Assembly: GCA_032690845.1 (NCBI GenBank) | Contig: CM064427.1 | Span: 13,279,501-13,343,500, forward strand | Origin: Eleusine coracana subsp. coracana | Taxonomy: Eukaryota > Streptophyta > Magnoliopsida > Poales > Poaceae | Reading direction: 5' to 3' | Length of the DNA stretch: 64,000 nt | Shown here: one piece after another, positions 21,764 to 33,619 of the stretch | Position numbering within the stretch: position 1 is the first letter of the stretch | Layout: each line of letters starts with the position of its first letter | Notes under the pieces: generated by a model | What the model was told of the DNA's origin: nothing | Seen by the model: the letters and a program-made list of their open reading frames with translations, nothing else | The model's database searches: none | Position numbers and translations under genes: made by a program

Positions 21764-24648
21764 TTACACATTTTTCCTGCTGGTATGGACTCGGTAGCGC
21801 GGGTAATATAGGCTCAAAAACTTACCTTTCAGACGTTTTTCGGCGTCGGATTTTTCCGCATCAAGATTGGCCGCCTTTGCCTTGTACTCTTCTTTGAGCT
21901 TCTCCACCTCTTTGAAGGATTTTCTGAATTTATTTAGTTCATCCACGGCCTTCTTGAATATTGTTTCAGCTTCGGCCAGTCCGGTTTATAGCTGAGTGTT
22001 TCTTTGGTTTTGAATCTTGATTTTTTCTTCAGCATCTGTTACAGAAATAGAGCGGGGTCGGTAGTTGAAATTTAAGCTATAAAAGCATGCAAAATTATAC
22101 CTTCAGCCTTCTTTTTCTAATGAGCCCGTGATTCTTCCATGGTTTTGAAGCCATCCTTTAGTTTTTCAAAATTGTTTTTGATTTCATTCAAAATTTGAAG
22201 TTGTTTTTTGAGCTCTTGATTTTGACTCTTCAAATCATCGATAACACTAGAGGACGATTCCAAAGCTTTCACACGGTCTTACAAGTCGGCAATCATTATT
22301 GCCGAGTCAACCTCATTCTTGCATTTAGAAGCAAGTTCTTGGGATAACTCTGCGACAAGAAAATCTGAAAACTGTGGTACAATAATAGGTCACTCAGTTT
22401 ATGTCATGTAAATTATTGATAATGTACCTAACAATTTAAATTGAAGTTTGTCCATCTTGGATGAACGCGTTTTCAACTCGACAGATAGTCATCCGACTTC
22501 AAGCCTCTTTTTGGCAAGCTAATCTTTGGTCTCCATTGGTTTTGCGCAAGTCCTGTCCACAAGTCGCAGAAGCTTGCTCTTATTAGCCATATGTGACTTC
22601 AAGCGGTGCAATAAAATTGTAAGAGAAAGTGGTGTATCATTTCCTTGAGTGTTAATCAAAAATAAGCATACATCTAGTTTTTTACCTGGAATGAGTCGTA
22701 GGCTTTTTCGGATAAGCCCTCGAATGTCTTCAGTTCTTCCTGTTCATCAGATTCATCAAAGCCGCATTGGCAAATTTACCAGTATGGTATACCGTCCCGG
22801 TGGGGACAGTTTCTTCTGAGATTGCTTCCTTCACCACTCGGTAAATTGGAGTTGGCATGGCATCTTCATCAGGGCCAATGGGATAATCATATGTTGGCTC
22901 TGGCATCTTTTCAAAAACCAAGGTAGGATCTTCCGCATCAACTAGTGAAGATGTAGCAAGGGTTGTGGTTGTCCCTAGAACATTTAGATCCGGCACAAAA
23001 GGGGTCTCTGACCTATTGGTTTCTTTTCTTCTCCGGGGGGGGGGGGTGTTGGAGCAGCATTTACATCACTCGGCCTCTTAGCCGAGTGATTAGAGGCATC
23101 ATCCTTGGAAGTCCCTTACTTTACTTTTGTTTGATCTTCTTTGGGAACAATGCTTTGAGGCGTCGCGCTGCCCAAAGAAGCGGTGTCAAATGATCTACAA
23201 GACATATAACCATTAGCAGAGTCATTTTATAGCAAATTACAATCATGGCCATTAAACACTCTTACCTTGGCCGGCGTTTAAACTTCAATCCTGATAGTTT
23301 TGGTGGGGGATTCGATGGCCTAGAATCCTTCGTAGCATCTGGGGTACCCTCAGTTGAGGCATGCTTCGTATTCTTGTCCGAGTTGTGCTTTTGCTCTTTT
23401 GAAGGCCTGGTTTCTGCATCACCTCCAGATCTTTCTTGAGTGGTTGATGACTCGGCTGCAGCTTTATTCTTTGCCTCTTCTTGGAGTCTAGTGGATCTTT
23501 TCGCCAAAGACTCGTCTTCGTCAGATTCTTCAATCTGGGCTTTATGACGCGTGTGAGATGGCGGTCGACTTGGTGATTTTTCTCGCATCATAGGAGGTAG
23601 TGGGGGGCTTGAGGTGTATATGTCGAGGTTCTACAATTCATATGACATATTATTCATTTTTTATGTTCACCAACATATTGGGAATAACAGATTTGGCGGA
23701 GGTTACTTACTTCATTCCTGGGGATCTTGGAATGATGTCCGGCTTTCGCAAACCCCAGGGTCCAATCGAGCAGGGAGGAAAGAATATTCTCAAGCCTGAG
23801 CATTAGTTCCCGTTCTGACAACTCTTTAGGCACTTCCATAGTGGGATCTCTATTGAAATTGAACATCCAACCACGGACATGGCGTTTCTTGATGGGTTGG
23901 ACTCGGTGATATATGAAGCTCTTGGCAACGTCCCCTCCACTGTATCCTTTTGATTTCAGCTCAGCAATTTGTTTTAAGATTGCATTGACTTGAGCCTTTT
24001 TGTTTGGGGACGCCTTCACGGACCATTCAGGCCAGGGCACAGGAGCTTCAGCAGTGAACTCTAACAAAGGGGGTGCATAATTTCCATGGTAAAACCAATC
24101 TGCGTGCCACCCTTTGTTCGTCGAAGGAAGAGGAACTTCAATATATTCAACTTATTCCTTAATTGAAATCCGGCGCCTCCAATCACATTGTTGCTATTTG
24201 ATTTCAGAACAAACAGTTCTTTGAAAGTGTTGAAATAGGGGGTGATGCCCAGGAATACCTCGCATAGATGAATGAAGATAGAGATATGGAGAATTGAGTT
24301 TGGATTTAGATTCACAAGGTTGATTCCATAGAAGAACAGCACCCCTCGGAAGCTACCGCTACATGGAATCCCAAATCCATGATAGAAAATGGATGCGAAA
24401 ACAGTGATGTGATCTACTAGGGGTTGCGGGAACTTCTGACCTATTGCTTCAATCCAGTCCCCAATTTGCTGATCTTGGAGCACTCCATCGATCACGAGCC
24501 CGTTAATCTTCTCCACATCCATGGCGGAAACCGGGAACTCCCTGATTCCCACGGGGATGTCGAAGACTGCCTCGTTGGCGGTTTTACTAGGGGAAGCTTG
24601 CTTCTTTGATTGGGATTTGGTGCTTTGGCGAGTGCGCTTGGGCGCCAT
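21764..24648 (-). pseudogene. Spliced transposon-associated gene, 'putative gypsy type transposon' family
   Basis: The ATG at 24648 opens MAPKRTRQSTKSQSKKQASP, a basic tail, then a domain with FASIFYHGFGIPCSGSFRGV and HISIFIHLCEVFLGITPYFN (about residues 85-150) that resembles the plant 'putative gypsy type transposon' family (PF04195, from memory). A frameshift lies near 24064. Likely introns with GT-AG ends: 23710-23631 (donor GTAAGT), 23265-23195 (GTAAGA) and one starting at 22685 (GTAAAA). Exons encode a charged Ser/Glu-rich region (23630-23266), an acidic region (23194-22686) and a coiled coil (21946-21826, DELNKFRKSFKEVEKLKEEY; donor GTAAGT at 21825). Several stops make it a pseudogene. 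Such genes are carried, often antisense, by Tat-type retrotransposons; here no pol of its own is adjacent. Confidence 0.65.
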
Positions 24649-24772
24649 TGGAATTGACGTCTAGAGAAATGGAGATGAGCAGAAATCTCCAAGAGGAAAT
24701 GAGGATCCAAGATCTAGGGTTTGTGCAGGGGCGATGGTGGCGGCTGGAATGCTGAGTGAAGAAGGTGAAGGG

Positions 24773-24780
<8 letters not shown>

Positions 24781-24838
<58 letters not shown>
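24781..24838. repeat. (AT)n microsatellite, about 29 units
   Basis: An uninterrupted AT run, preceded by a short GT run. It lies about 130 bp upstream of the start codon at 24648 (minus strand). Confidence 0.97.
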
Positions 24839-25044
24839 TAGTCCATTGACCTAGCGGGCAGGCATGGTTCGCGGGTTGTCGCCCTGATATGATGATACTG
24901 TTCATAGCTTTTATTGCATATCGAGATTTGGATTTTTAGTGATTTAATATTGAAATCACTCGTACAGCAGATAAGTCCCATAATTGAGGGCTACAATGCC
25001 TTTGTTTTGTGATTTATCATTAAAATCACTCGGACGACTAACGA
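24839..25044. other. Spacer before copia 1
   Basis: No gene seen. Contains two related short blocks, 'GTGATTTAATATTGAAATCACTCG' type at about 24938 and 'GTGATTTATCATTAAAATCACTCGG' type at about 25009, each able to form a small hairpin. Copia 1 sequence begins near 25045. Confidence 0.5.
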
Positions 25045-25427
25045 TGTGAAGCTCCCCCTAAATGTGTGCATGAGTAAAGAGATAAGCAATGACAACAAGT
25101 GCACATATTTAATGAGAAAAATGTGAGAGCTCCCCCTAACACCATGCTTGAATGTCAATTTGCAACATAATATACAAAAGAGATAAAGACAATGCAAATG
25201 GCATACAATTTCACACAAATGCATAACCAACAAAGTACCATTACAATAGGTAAGAAACTAAATACGTTCACAAACCACAACGATGACATAAAGTTTTACA
25301 ACTCCAAAAAGTTCAACTCTCTCAACTCACAAACTAAACGAATAAGCAAAAGATGGATTACTTCTCCCCCTTTGGCATCAAGAAACCAAAAAGGAGAAAA
25401 GCAAGGATGCTAGCGAAGGATGATCTT
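25045..25427 (-). other. 3' noncoding part of copia 1
   Basis: Matches 50995-51420 of copia 2 ('GAGCTCCCCCTAACAC', 'CTTCTCCCCCTTTGGCATCA'). No coding region seen; precedes where the polypurine tract would be. Confidence 0.6.
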
Positions 25428-26994
25428 CTACTCATCATCATAGTCTTCATCATCTTCATCTTCTTCATCGTCTTCATCCTCGTCATCTTCTTCGAGTGCT
25501 GGTCCTTTGCCTTTGCGATGGCGAAGATCATATGCAGCTTGATCTTCACCACCACTGCCTTCCTCATCCTTAAAGTGAATGTGTTGACTACTTGAACCTG
25601 CACCGGGGGTGAAGGGTGGAGGATTAGGGTAATAGCCAAAGTAGTTCATCTCCTCGGTGGTGAATGTGTCCGTCGGATCGGCATAAGTAGGAGGAGGAGA
25701 GTCTTCCATAGGAGAAGGTGGAGGAGGAGTCTCAATACCAAAATGATCCATAAGCACTTTCTGATTCCTCTCAATTACATCCATCCTTTGATTAATGCTC
25801 CTACACGTTCCAAAGAGGGACTTGAACATTTTCATGATCCCACTTCTCTTCCCACGAGATGGCAGAGGCACATGAGATGATCCAATGGCCCTAGAAGTAG
25901 CTCTAGGAGCCTGAGCAGGAGAAGAAGCCTGAGCTGCACCAAAGTACTGACCAGATGTGGTGTCAGAAGTCCAGTTAGAAGGAATCTAAGGCTTGAGACT
26001 CAGATGCTTCATATCCTTGTTGAAAGTCAAACCCGATACCTTCTCAATCATGTGCAAGATATGGGGAGCGTATCCACAGCCACGCTTGGAATAGACTGAG
26101 ATGTCCCACATCTCCTGATAGATATAGTCAAACACATCAAACTTCTGGTTCCTATGAATCCAGCGCAGGATATCCCTCTGAAAGGGAGGGATACGATTAG
26201 AGTTGCCTCCCCTAGGAGCTAAGGTGCTCCTATAGATCTGAAACAAGACTAAGAAGAAGGGTTTCAGTCCATTTGAGTTAGGAGGAGAGCAGTTATCCGG
26301 GTCCACATACATATACCTCATATCCTCAACATCCATGTGATTTCTGTTGTGAACCTTGTGCTTTTCCTTACGTGTTTGCTTAAGACCAATCATACTAGCA
26401 AACCTGTTCAAGGAGCAGGTGTACTTTCCGTTGTTTGTCATCCAGGACACAGTCTTGGCATCATCATCAAAGTACATGGTGGAGTAGAAATGATCTATAA
26501 TTTCCTTGTTCCAAGAGTAGTTGAAAGTGAGGACTGTTTTGAGCTCATGATGCTCACAAGCAGCCATGACTTGATTCAATAGTAGGTGCTTCCTACTCTT
26601 CATATGGTCCCAATCAAGCCACTTCATATCAACAACTAGATTCGTCATGCGAAGATAGATGGAGCGATACTAGTCGGCATGGAAGTGTGCCCAAAAACAA
26701 AAGTTAGGAGCTTCTTTGTCATAAGAGTAGTAGTTGGTCAATCAAGCCTCGGTGCAAGTCTTAATTGAGGCATGGAAAAAGTCAACTCTTTCACGACCGG
26801 AGTTCTCCACCTCAACTGGAGGATGCACGACCCGAATGAGATCTTCAGGTTCTTCTCTTTCAGCCGTCCACAAAGTGGTTTTGCGAATGCGACGAGCAAC
26901 GGCCTTCCTCCTCTTCGGTGGTTGGCTTTGACCTTGGTCTTTGCCGGTCTTAGTCCTCTTCTCCCTCAAGGGGGATGCTTCCACATCAGACATG
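25428..26994 (-). pseudogene. Extra ORF between pol and 3' LTR of copia 1
   Basis: One frame of about 520 codons from the ATG at about 26994 (MSDVEASPLREKRTKTGKDQ) to 25428, interrupted by only two in-frame stops: TGA near 26742 and TAG near 25984. Copia 2 has sense codons at both places. Order: basic nuclear-localisation-like start (QPPKRRKAVARRIRKT), a folded region with LTFNYSWNKEIIDHFYSTMYF and CSLNRFASMIGLK, a proline-rich linker (TPPPPSPMEDSPPPTY) and a very acidic tail of Asp/Glu. The middle resembles the 'putative plant transposon protein' family found in grass genomes (from memory). It occupies the place of the env-like ORF of SIRE elements, but I see no signal peptide or transmembrane segment. 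Function unknown. Confidence 0.6.
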
Positions 26995-27976
26995 CTGAGA
27001 AGAAGTGGTGAGCAATAAGTTAGGAGGGAGACAATGAGAGGAATAGGGGTTAGGTGAATTAATGAAGGACTTCGGTTTTTGAAAAATCTACAGGTCGTAG
27101 GACATGTCCGATGATCATGGGGAAAGTCCGACGCGTCGAACTTTCCGATGGTCATTGGACTTGTCCGATGACTCGTAGTTTTTCCAAAACCTAGGTATTT
27201 CACAAATCCACCTACAAATCCAACTAGCAACTCATCTATCTTAACTACACCTAGTCACGAACTAACTCCATGGTCCAAATATGCAAGGAAAATAGAATTC
27301 TTGAAAGGCCCTTGAGAAATAACCCTAACCCTAATGGAGAGAGAGAGAGGAGATTAGGGTTAAACCTTGTAAAAACCAAGGGGAATCGAACTTATCTGAT
27401 GAAGGAGGACCTCTTGGCTCTAAACTTGCTCCAATGGATGGTGGAAGAGGGAGATCGCCTTGGATCACCAATGGGGGTCGTTCTTGAGGAGAGACAAAAG
27501 TTAGGAGGAGAATGAGGGTGGTTTGACCGAAGAGTTAAGTCGGGCTGGGTTAAAGGGTCAAAACCTCAAGGCGTCGGACTTTTCTGATGCCATCGGACTT
27601 GTCCGATGTTGTCGGACTTGTTCGATGCAAAGCAGAACAGGGTTCAATTAAGAAGAGAGAGGAGTTTTTCAAAATAACTTTTGATGGACAAGAGCAGGTC
27701 TTGGCATCATATGGTCAGCCAACAATCAACAATTCATAACAGTGACCATATTTTGACAAGATTCGATCTAGTGATGAAGAAGCAACATCAATAGCAACAA
27801 TAATAGATTTTTGACATAAAACAATGATTTTTGCAAAAACAAAACAATCACCATTTAGATGTGCACATTCTCTACATAACATTGCTAGAGTTAAGAATAT
27901 TTAGTTCACTCCTAAGATAGCAAAATCTTTTCTCAGCTAGTGGCTTGGTGAATATATCGGCTAGTTGTTCTTCGGT
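26995..27976 (-). other. Spacer between pol and extra ORF of copia 1, with LTR-like palindromes
   Basis: About 1 kb with no coding motif. It holds TCGGAC...GTCCGA palindromes at about 27090-27180 and 27572-27630, the same motif as in the LTR promoter region. Copia 2 has the same arrangement (53080-53165 and 53555-53600). A role as a separate promoter for the extra ORF is inference. Confidence 0.55.
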
Positions 27977-29364
27977 TCACACATGATTTACTTCTATATC
28001 CCTCTTGATAGAATGATCTCTCAAAAAGTGGTGGCGGGTATCTATATGCTTTGTGCGCGAATGCTCAACGGGGTTATAAGGAAGCTTTATGGCACTCTCA
28101 TTGTCACATAGGAGAGGAACACGATTCAACTTGTAATTGTAGTCCCTTAGAGTTTGTCTCATCCAAAGTAACTGTGCCCAACAACTACCGGTTGCAACAT
28201 GCTCCGCTTCGGCCGTGGAAAGTGCAACGGAATTTTGTTTTTTGGATGACCATGACACTAGGGACCTAAACAAAAATTGGCATGTCCCGGAGGTGCTCTT
28301 TCTATCTACCTTATCCCTAGCATAATCCGCATCGGAATAGCCTAATAGGTTAAACGTTGAACCCTTGGGGTACCAAAGCCCTAGCTTGGCTGGGTGAACC
28401 AAATATCTCAATATTCTCTTTATCACCACCATGTGACACTCCATAGGAGCGGCTTGAAAACATGCACATATACACACACTAAGCACGATATCGGGCCTAG
28501 ATGCACAAATATAAAGCAAAGAGCCTATCATGGAGCGGTATACCTTTTGATCAACGGGCTTGTCCTTTTTGTTGAGGTCGAGGTGACCATTTGTTGGCAT
28601 GGGAGTTTTGATGGGCTTTGCCTTGTCCATGTTAAACTTCTTCAATAGGTCTTGTGTGTACTTGGTTTGACATATGAAGATTCCTTCCTTGAATTTCTTC
28701 ACTTGGAAGCCTAGAAAGAACGTCAATTCTCGTATCATGGACATCTCGAACCTCTTGGTCATTATCTTGCTAAATTCATCACAAAAAGTTTGGTTAGTAG
28801 AACCAAATATAATGTCATCGACATATATTTGGCACACAAATATATCATTGTCAAAACACTTTGTGAAGAGAGTAGCATCAACCTTGCCAATGACAAAACC
28901 CTTCTTAACAAGAAAATCCCTAAGGCATTCATACCATGCTCTTGGAGCTTGCTTAAGCCCATAGAGCGCCTTATGGAGTTTATAAACATGATTAGGATAC
29001 TTAGGGTCTTCAAAGCCCGATGGTTGCTCCACATATACTTCTTCCTTTATTGGCCCATTGAGGAATGCACTTTTCACGTCCATTTGATACAACTTAAAAT
29101 CATGGTGAGTAGCAAAAGCAAGTAATATTCTAATTATTTCAAGTCTTGCTATGGGGCATAGGTTTCATCACAATCCAAACCTTCCACTTGTGAATACCCC
29201 TTTGCCATGAGCCTTGCCTTGTTTCTTGTCACAACACCATCTTCATTTTGTTTGTTGCGGAAGACCCACTTGGGGCCCACAATATTCTTGTTCTTTGGTC
29301 TTTCCTCTAATGTCCATACTTCATTTCTTGTGAAGTTGTTCAATTCCTCTTGCATGGCCATCAC
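27977..29364 (-). pseudogene. pol: Copia 1 reverse transcriptase and RNase H
   Basis: The N-terminal fingers lie at 29364-29149 (EVWTLEERPKNKNIVGPKWV) with a TGA/frameshift before the palm. The frame at 29092-27977 (371 codons) has YQMDVKSAFLNG, GLKQAPRAWYE, the catalytic YVDDIIFGST (about 28820) and RNase H with YSDADYA, STAEAEHVA and LCDNESAIKL (about 28310-28070). Compared with copia 2, this frame reads through the reverse transcriptase/RNase H joint without a stop. The usual domain order integrase-RT-RNase H confirms Ty1/copia. Confidence 0.92.
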
Positions 29365-29462
29365 CCAATCCGAATCCTCAAGTGCTTGTTCTACCCTAAA
29401 TGGCCCCGTAGAAGAGACAAAAGAGTAATGTTCACAAAAATTACTAACTCAAGATCTAGTGG

Positions 29463-30068
29463 TTAACCCCTTATCAATGTCTCCAACAATTTGCTCGACG
29501 GGGTGATCACGTTGTACATTTTCATGCACTCTTGGGTGTGGTGGATGTGAGCTTCCTTGACCACCATCTTTATCAACCTCTTGATCATGTCTTGGAGAAT
29601 CATCACTTGATGCTTGTTCATGATCCTCAACATCATGATCTTGACCACTTGCATGATCAATTTCTTCATTTTCATGATGTTGGTCTTGTCTAGGGGGAGA
29701 GGGTTAATCTTTAATACTTGATATTTCTTGTGGTCTTACATCACCAATGGCCATCCTTTTTATTGCATTTCTAGGAGCTTCATCATCTACATCATCATTA
29801 ACACCTTGCTCCTCTTGAGAGCCGTTAGATTCATCAAATGTCACGTCATGTGAGATTTCAACACAACCAGTGGTTTTGTTGAACACACGATAAGCATGAA
29901 CATTTGACCCATAACCAAGCAAGAAACCTTCATCAACTTTTGGAGCAAACTTTGAAGTCTTGGGTTTCTTGTCTAGCATGAAACATTTGCTCCCAAAAAC
30001 ACGAAAGTAAGAAATATTAGGCTTGTTACCAGTTAGTGGCTCATATGGTGTTTTCTTCAATAGTCGGT
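29463..30068 (-). pseudogene. pol: Copia 1 integrase C-terminus and linker
   Basis: The minus strand from 30060 encodes KKTPYEPLTGNKPNISYFRV and FGSKCFMLDKKPKTSKFAPK, the conserved C-terminal box of copia integrase, then an acidic/His-rich linker to reverse transcriptase (29675-29463, frameshifted). The catalytic core is absent because of the deletion at about 30070. Confidence 0.85.
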
Positions 30069-31791
30069 GGAAGCATGAGAGTTGTTGTTGGAGGATGTGA
30101 AGGTTGAAAGTATTTTATATTGTTCTTCAAGGCACTTATGAGTCTTTTTCAAGTTCTCATACTTCTCTAGAAGAGTATCTTTTGACCTCTTAAGACTTTC
30201 ACAAGAGTTTTCAATTTTAGTGAGAGACATAGTCAAATCATCATTTTTCTTTCTGTTATTTTCTAGGAGCTTCTCTAGTTCAAGGTTTCTTTTTTTTCAT
30301 GAATAAGCAAGTCTTCTTGTTTTTCAAGAAGCTCCTCTTGTCTATCATTTTCTTCCTTTTGCTTTTCTAGGAATTCCATAAATTCAAGCATTTTAGGAAG
30401 TGGAGCATTATCATCATCATCATCATCACTACTACTAGCATAAGAGGAACGCTTATGTTTAGATTTTGATACCTTGGATCCTCTTGCCATGAAGCACTTG
30501 TGAGTGTTGTTATCATCATCATCACTCAAGCTCCCAAATAGAGAAGTGTTGGTGGGAGTGACATCAATGGCAATTGTAGCAATGCCTCCTTCATCTGAGT
30601 CAGATTCGGAGGAGGAAGATGATGAGGAGAATGAGTAATCGGAATTACATTCTTGCCTAATGTGACCTTCACCTCTTCTATGCTTCTTGTACTTCTTGTC
30701 TTTCTTGTGGTGCTTGTCTTTCTTTCTCTCGTCCTTGTTCTTCTTCTTTGGACATTCCGCAATGAAATGTCCTTCATCACCACATTCATAGCAAGTTCTT
30801 TTTGATCTCCTGGCTTTGCCCTTGTCATAGTTCTTCTTCTTGTAACCATCTTTCTTGAGGAATGATTTGAATCTCCTCACAAGCAACGTCATCTCATCAT
30901 CACTATCTTCACCACTAGAATCAGCCACTTTCTTCTTCTTCTCTTGCTTCTCTCATGTGGTGTTGAGTGCTACATCATTTTTGTCATCATTTGCTCCCTC
31001 AATTTGTTTGATCAAGGCATTTATCTTGTTGGCTTGATCGTTTTGTTGCTTTTGGGATAGAATCTTTCCAAGCACTTCATCCGTGGTGAAACTCTTGAAG
31101 TTATCCTTCTCTCTAATGTTTGAGAAAATGTTGCTATCCTATGGTCTCAATTCTTGTAGCAATCTCTTGTTGATATCCAAGTCGGTCATTTTGGCTCCTA
31201 GTGCTCTTCTTTAGTTTACAATCCTCATGAGCCTATCATGAACTTCTTTTGGGCCTTCTCCTGAACTCATGATGAACAAGTTGAAGTCATTTTATAACTC
31301 TTCAAGCCTTGCATCCTTGACGGAATCAATGCCCTCATAGATAACCTCAAGCTTTCTCCATAGTTGGTTAGCATTCTTTATTCCGGCAACCTTGTCATAC
31401 TCGGTGGAACTAAGTGCGGAGACAATTGCAGTAGCCGCCACAGCATTGCGATGAATGTTGATTTGATCCTTGCGGGTTGGATTATCTCTATTTTCCCACA
31501 AGAAACATTCTCGGTTATACTTGCAATATGTGGACTCATGGATTCGAAATACATCATCATCTTGCAATTCCAATGATCATATAATTGTCCATCAAAGTAA
31601 GGGAGTCTACCCGACCCTTGTCCGATGAGATCTTCCTTGAGGTCATCATAATCATACATGACATTGTTGTAGAGTCTTGGTTGAGCACTACTATCATCAT
31701 CTCCAATCCTTGCATTATCTCCACCTCGAGAACCACTAGCAATATCATTGGTTGGGAGATTGGTGGATGGTTGATCTTCCAGTTTTGACAT
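30069..31791 (-). pseudogene. gag: Copia 1 gag, broken
   Basis: The ATG at 31791 opens MSKLEDQPSTNLPTNDIASG; the Gag core is at 31573-31292 (NAVAATAIVSALSSTEYDKV, then NANQLWRKLEVIYEGIDS) and a CX2CX4HX4C zinc knuckle CYECGDEGHFIAEC at about 30795-30755, followed by a Lys-rich and a Ser/Asp-rich tract and a coiled coil (MEFLEKQKEENDRQEELLEK). Frameshifts and stops lie at about 31290-30930 and 30280. The end joins integrase sequence directly at 30068/30075. Confidence 0.88.
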
Positions 31792-31830
31792 CTTTAATCT
31801 TCAAGCAGTTAAGCTTTGTAGAGGATACCA

Positions 31831-31842
31831 GCTCTGATACCA
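31831..31842 (-). promoter_or_regulatory. Primer binding site of copia 1
   Basis: TGGTATCAGAGC on the minus strand, two bases inside the LTR end at 31845; intact Met-tRNA site. Confidence 0.9.
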
Positions 31843-31844
31843 AT

Positions 31845-32225
31845 TGAAAGTGCCTAGAGGGGGGGGTGAATAGGCAATTATCTAAAAAATCACTTAATAA
31901 TAAATGTTAAATGTGCAGTGTCGGACTTGTCCAACGATTGTGAGTAAAGTCCGATGACTTGTCCGAGGGCACGAGATAGAAAAGTAGATCGGTCGGCTAA
32001 AACTTAAAGCTAGTCCAAGGCAAGCTAGGAGTAAGTAAATACAAGCTAATGGAAGCTGTAGAAATAGGGAAACAATCTAGCATGCAACCTACACATGAAA
32101 TCTTAAGAAATAGCAAGCCAACCCTAACTAGCAAGTTTATGAGCAAGAACAAGTAAAAAAATGACAAGTAATAAAGCACACAAGAGACACGAGATTTTTC
32201 TCTGAAGTTCAGCTTCACAAAGAAT
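31845..32225 (-). repeat. Partial 5' LTR of copia 1
   Basis: Matches 19850-20230 almost base for base, then switches at 32225 to sequence equal to 21367 onward. The promoter part of the LTR with TATA box and palindromes is therefore missing. The junction shares only 'GAA' with both parents. Confidence 0.88.
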
Positions 32226-33619
32226 GGCACTTTTCTATGATCTTGGCGCCTTGGACTCTAGGGACACATCTTCTTAGCAACCCATCTGCGCATACTCTAT
32301 ATAGGTACGGGTTTTCCCAAAGGTGTCATCGACTCTCATATATCAGTTTCTTTTTATTCTCCCCTGGTGGTACATAACCTGCAATCATGTAATTCACAAT
32401 ATCTGCATACCAAGGGTTGGTGTCGGTCACCTTTGGCAGCATGTCGTCTCGTAGAAAATAATTTATTGGCAGCTCCTGCATGTTAGTGATTTGCATATGC
32501 GACAAATGATATGCTACAGAATTCTCTACTCCTTTCTTATCTTTTATTTCAAGGTCAAATTCTTGGAGTAGGAGAATCCATCTAATTATCCCTTTTTGAC
32601 CCTACAGGAACACAATTATTACACATTTTTCCTGCTAGTATGGACTCGGCAGCGCGGGTAATATAGGCTCAAAAACATACCTTTTAGACGTTTTTCGGCA
32701 TCGGCTTTTTCCGCTTCAAGATTGGCCGCCTTTGCCTTGTACTCTTCTTTGAGCTTCTCCACCTCTTTGAAGGATTTTCTGAATTTATTTAGTTCATCCA
32801 CGGCCTTCTTGAATATTGTTTCAGGTTCGGCCAGTCCGGTTTATAGCTTAGTGTTTCTTTGCTTTTGAATCGTGATTTTTTCTTCAGCATCTGTTACACA
32901 AGTAGAGCGGGGTCGTTAGCTGAAATTTAAGCTATAAAAGCATGCAAAATTATACTTCAGCCTTCTTTTTGTAATGAGCCCCTGATTCTTCCATGGTTTT
33001 GAAGCCGTCCTTTAGTTTTTCAAAATTGTTTTTGATTTCATTCAAAATTTGAAGTTGTTTTTTGAGCTCTTGATTTTGACTCTTCAAATCATCGATAACA
33101 CTAGAGGACGATTCCAAAGCTTTCACACGGTCTTACAAGTCGGCAATCATTATTGCCGAGTCAATCTCATTCTTGCATTTAGAAGCAAGTTCTTGGGATA
33201 ACTCTGCGACAAGAAAATCTGAAAACTGTGGTACAATAATAGGTCACTCGGTTTATGTCATGTAAATTATTGATAATGTACCTAACAATTTAAATTGAAG
33301 TTTGTCCATCTTGGATGAACGCGTTTTCAACTCGACAGATAGTCATCCGACTTCAAGCCTCTCTTTGGCAAGCTAATCTTTGGTCTCCGTTGGTTTTGCG
33401 CAAGTCCTGTCCACAAGTCGCAGAAGCTTGCTCTTATTAGCCATATGTGACTTCAAGCGGTGCAATAAAATTGTAAGAGAAAGTGGTGTATCATTTCCTT
33501 GAGTGTTAATCAAAAATAAGCATACATCTAGTTTTTTACCTGGAATGAGTCGTAGGCTTTTTCGGATAAGCCCTCGAATGTCTTCAGTTCTTCCTGTTCA
33601 TCAGATTCATCAAAGCCGC
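32226..33619 (-). repeat. Second copy of 21367-22765 (Athila remnant plus coiled-coil gene part)
   Basis: Base-for-base parallel to 21367-22765 with scattered differences. It includes the Athila-like fragment (to about 32611) and the exon with DELNKFRKSFKEVEKLKEEY (32801-32619). It ends at AAAGCCGCAT (33619), where plus-strand sequence of a different gene copy begins. Confidence 0.9.

Larger units (their letters stand above)
25045..32225 (-). mobile_element. Copia 1: truncated SIRE/Maximus-like Ty1/copia element
   Basis: Minus-strand order from the right: partial 5' LTR (32225-31845), primer site, gag, protease-integrase remnant, reverse transcriptase, RNase H, a spacer, an extra ORF and a 3' noncoding segment that stops near 25045. 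The polypurine tract and 3' LTR are lost. Relative to copia 2 about 1.6 kb covering gag C-terminus, protease and the integrase core is deleted at about 30070. The element is not autonomous. Confidence 0.85.
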
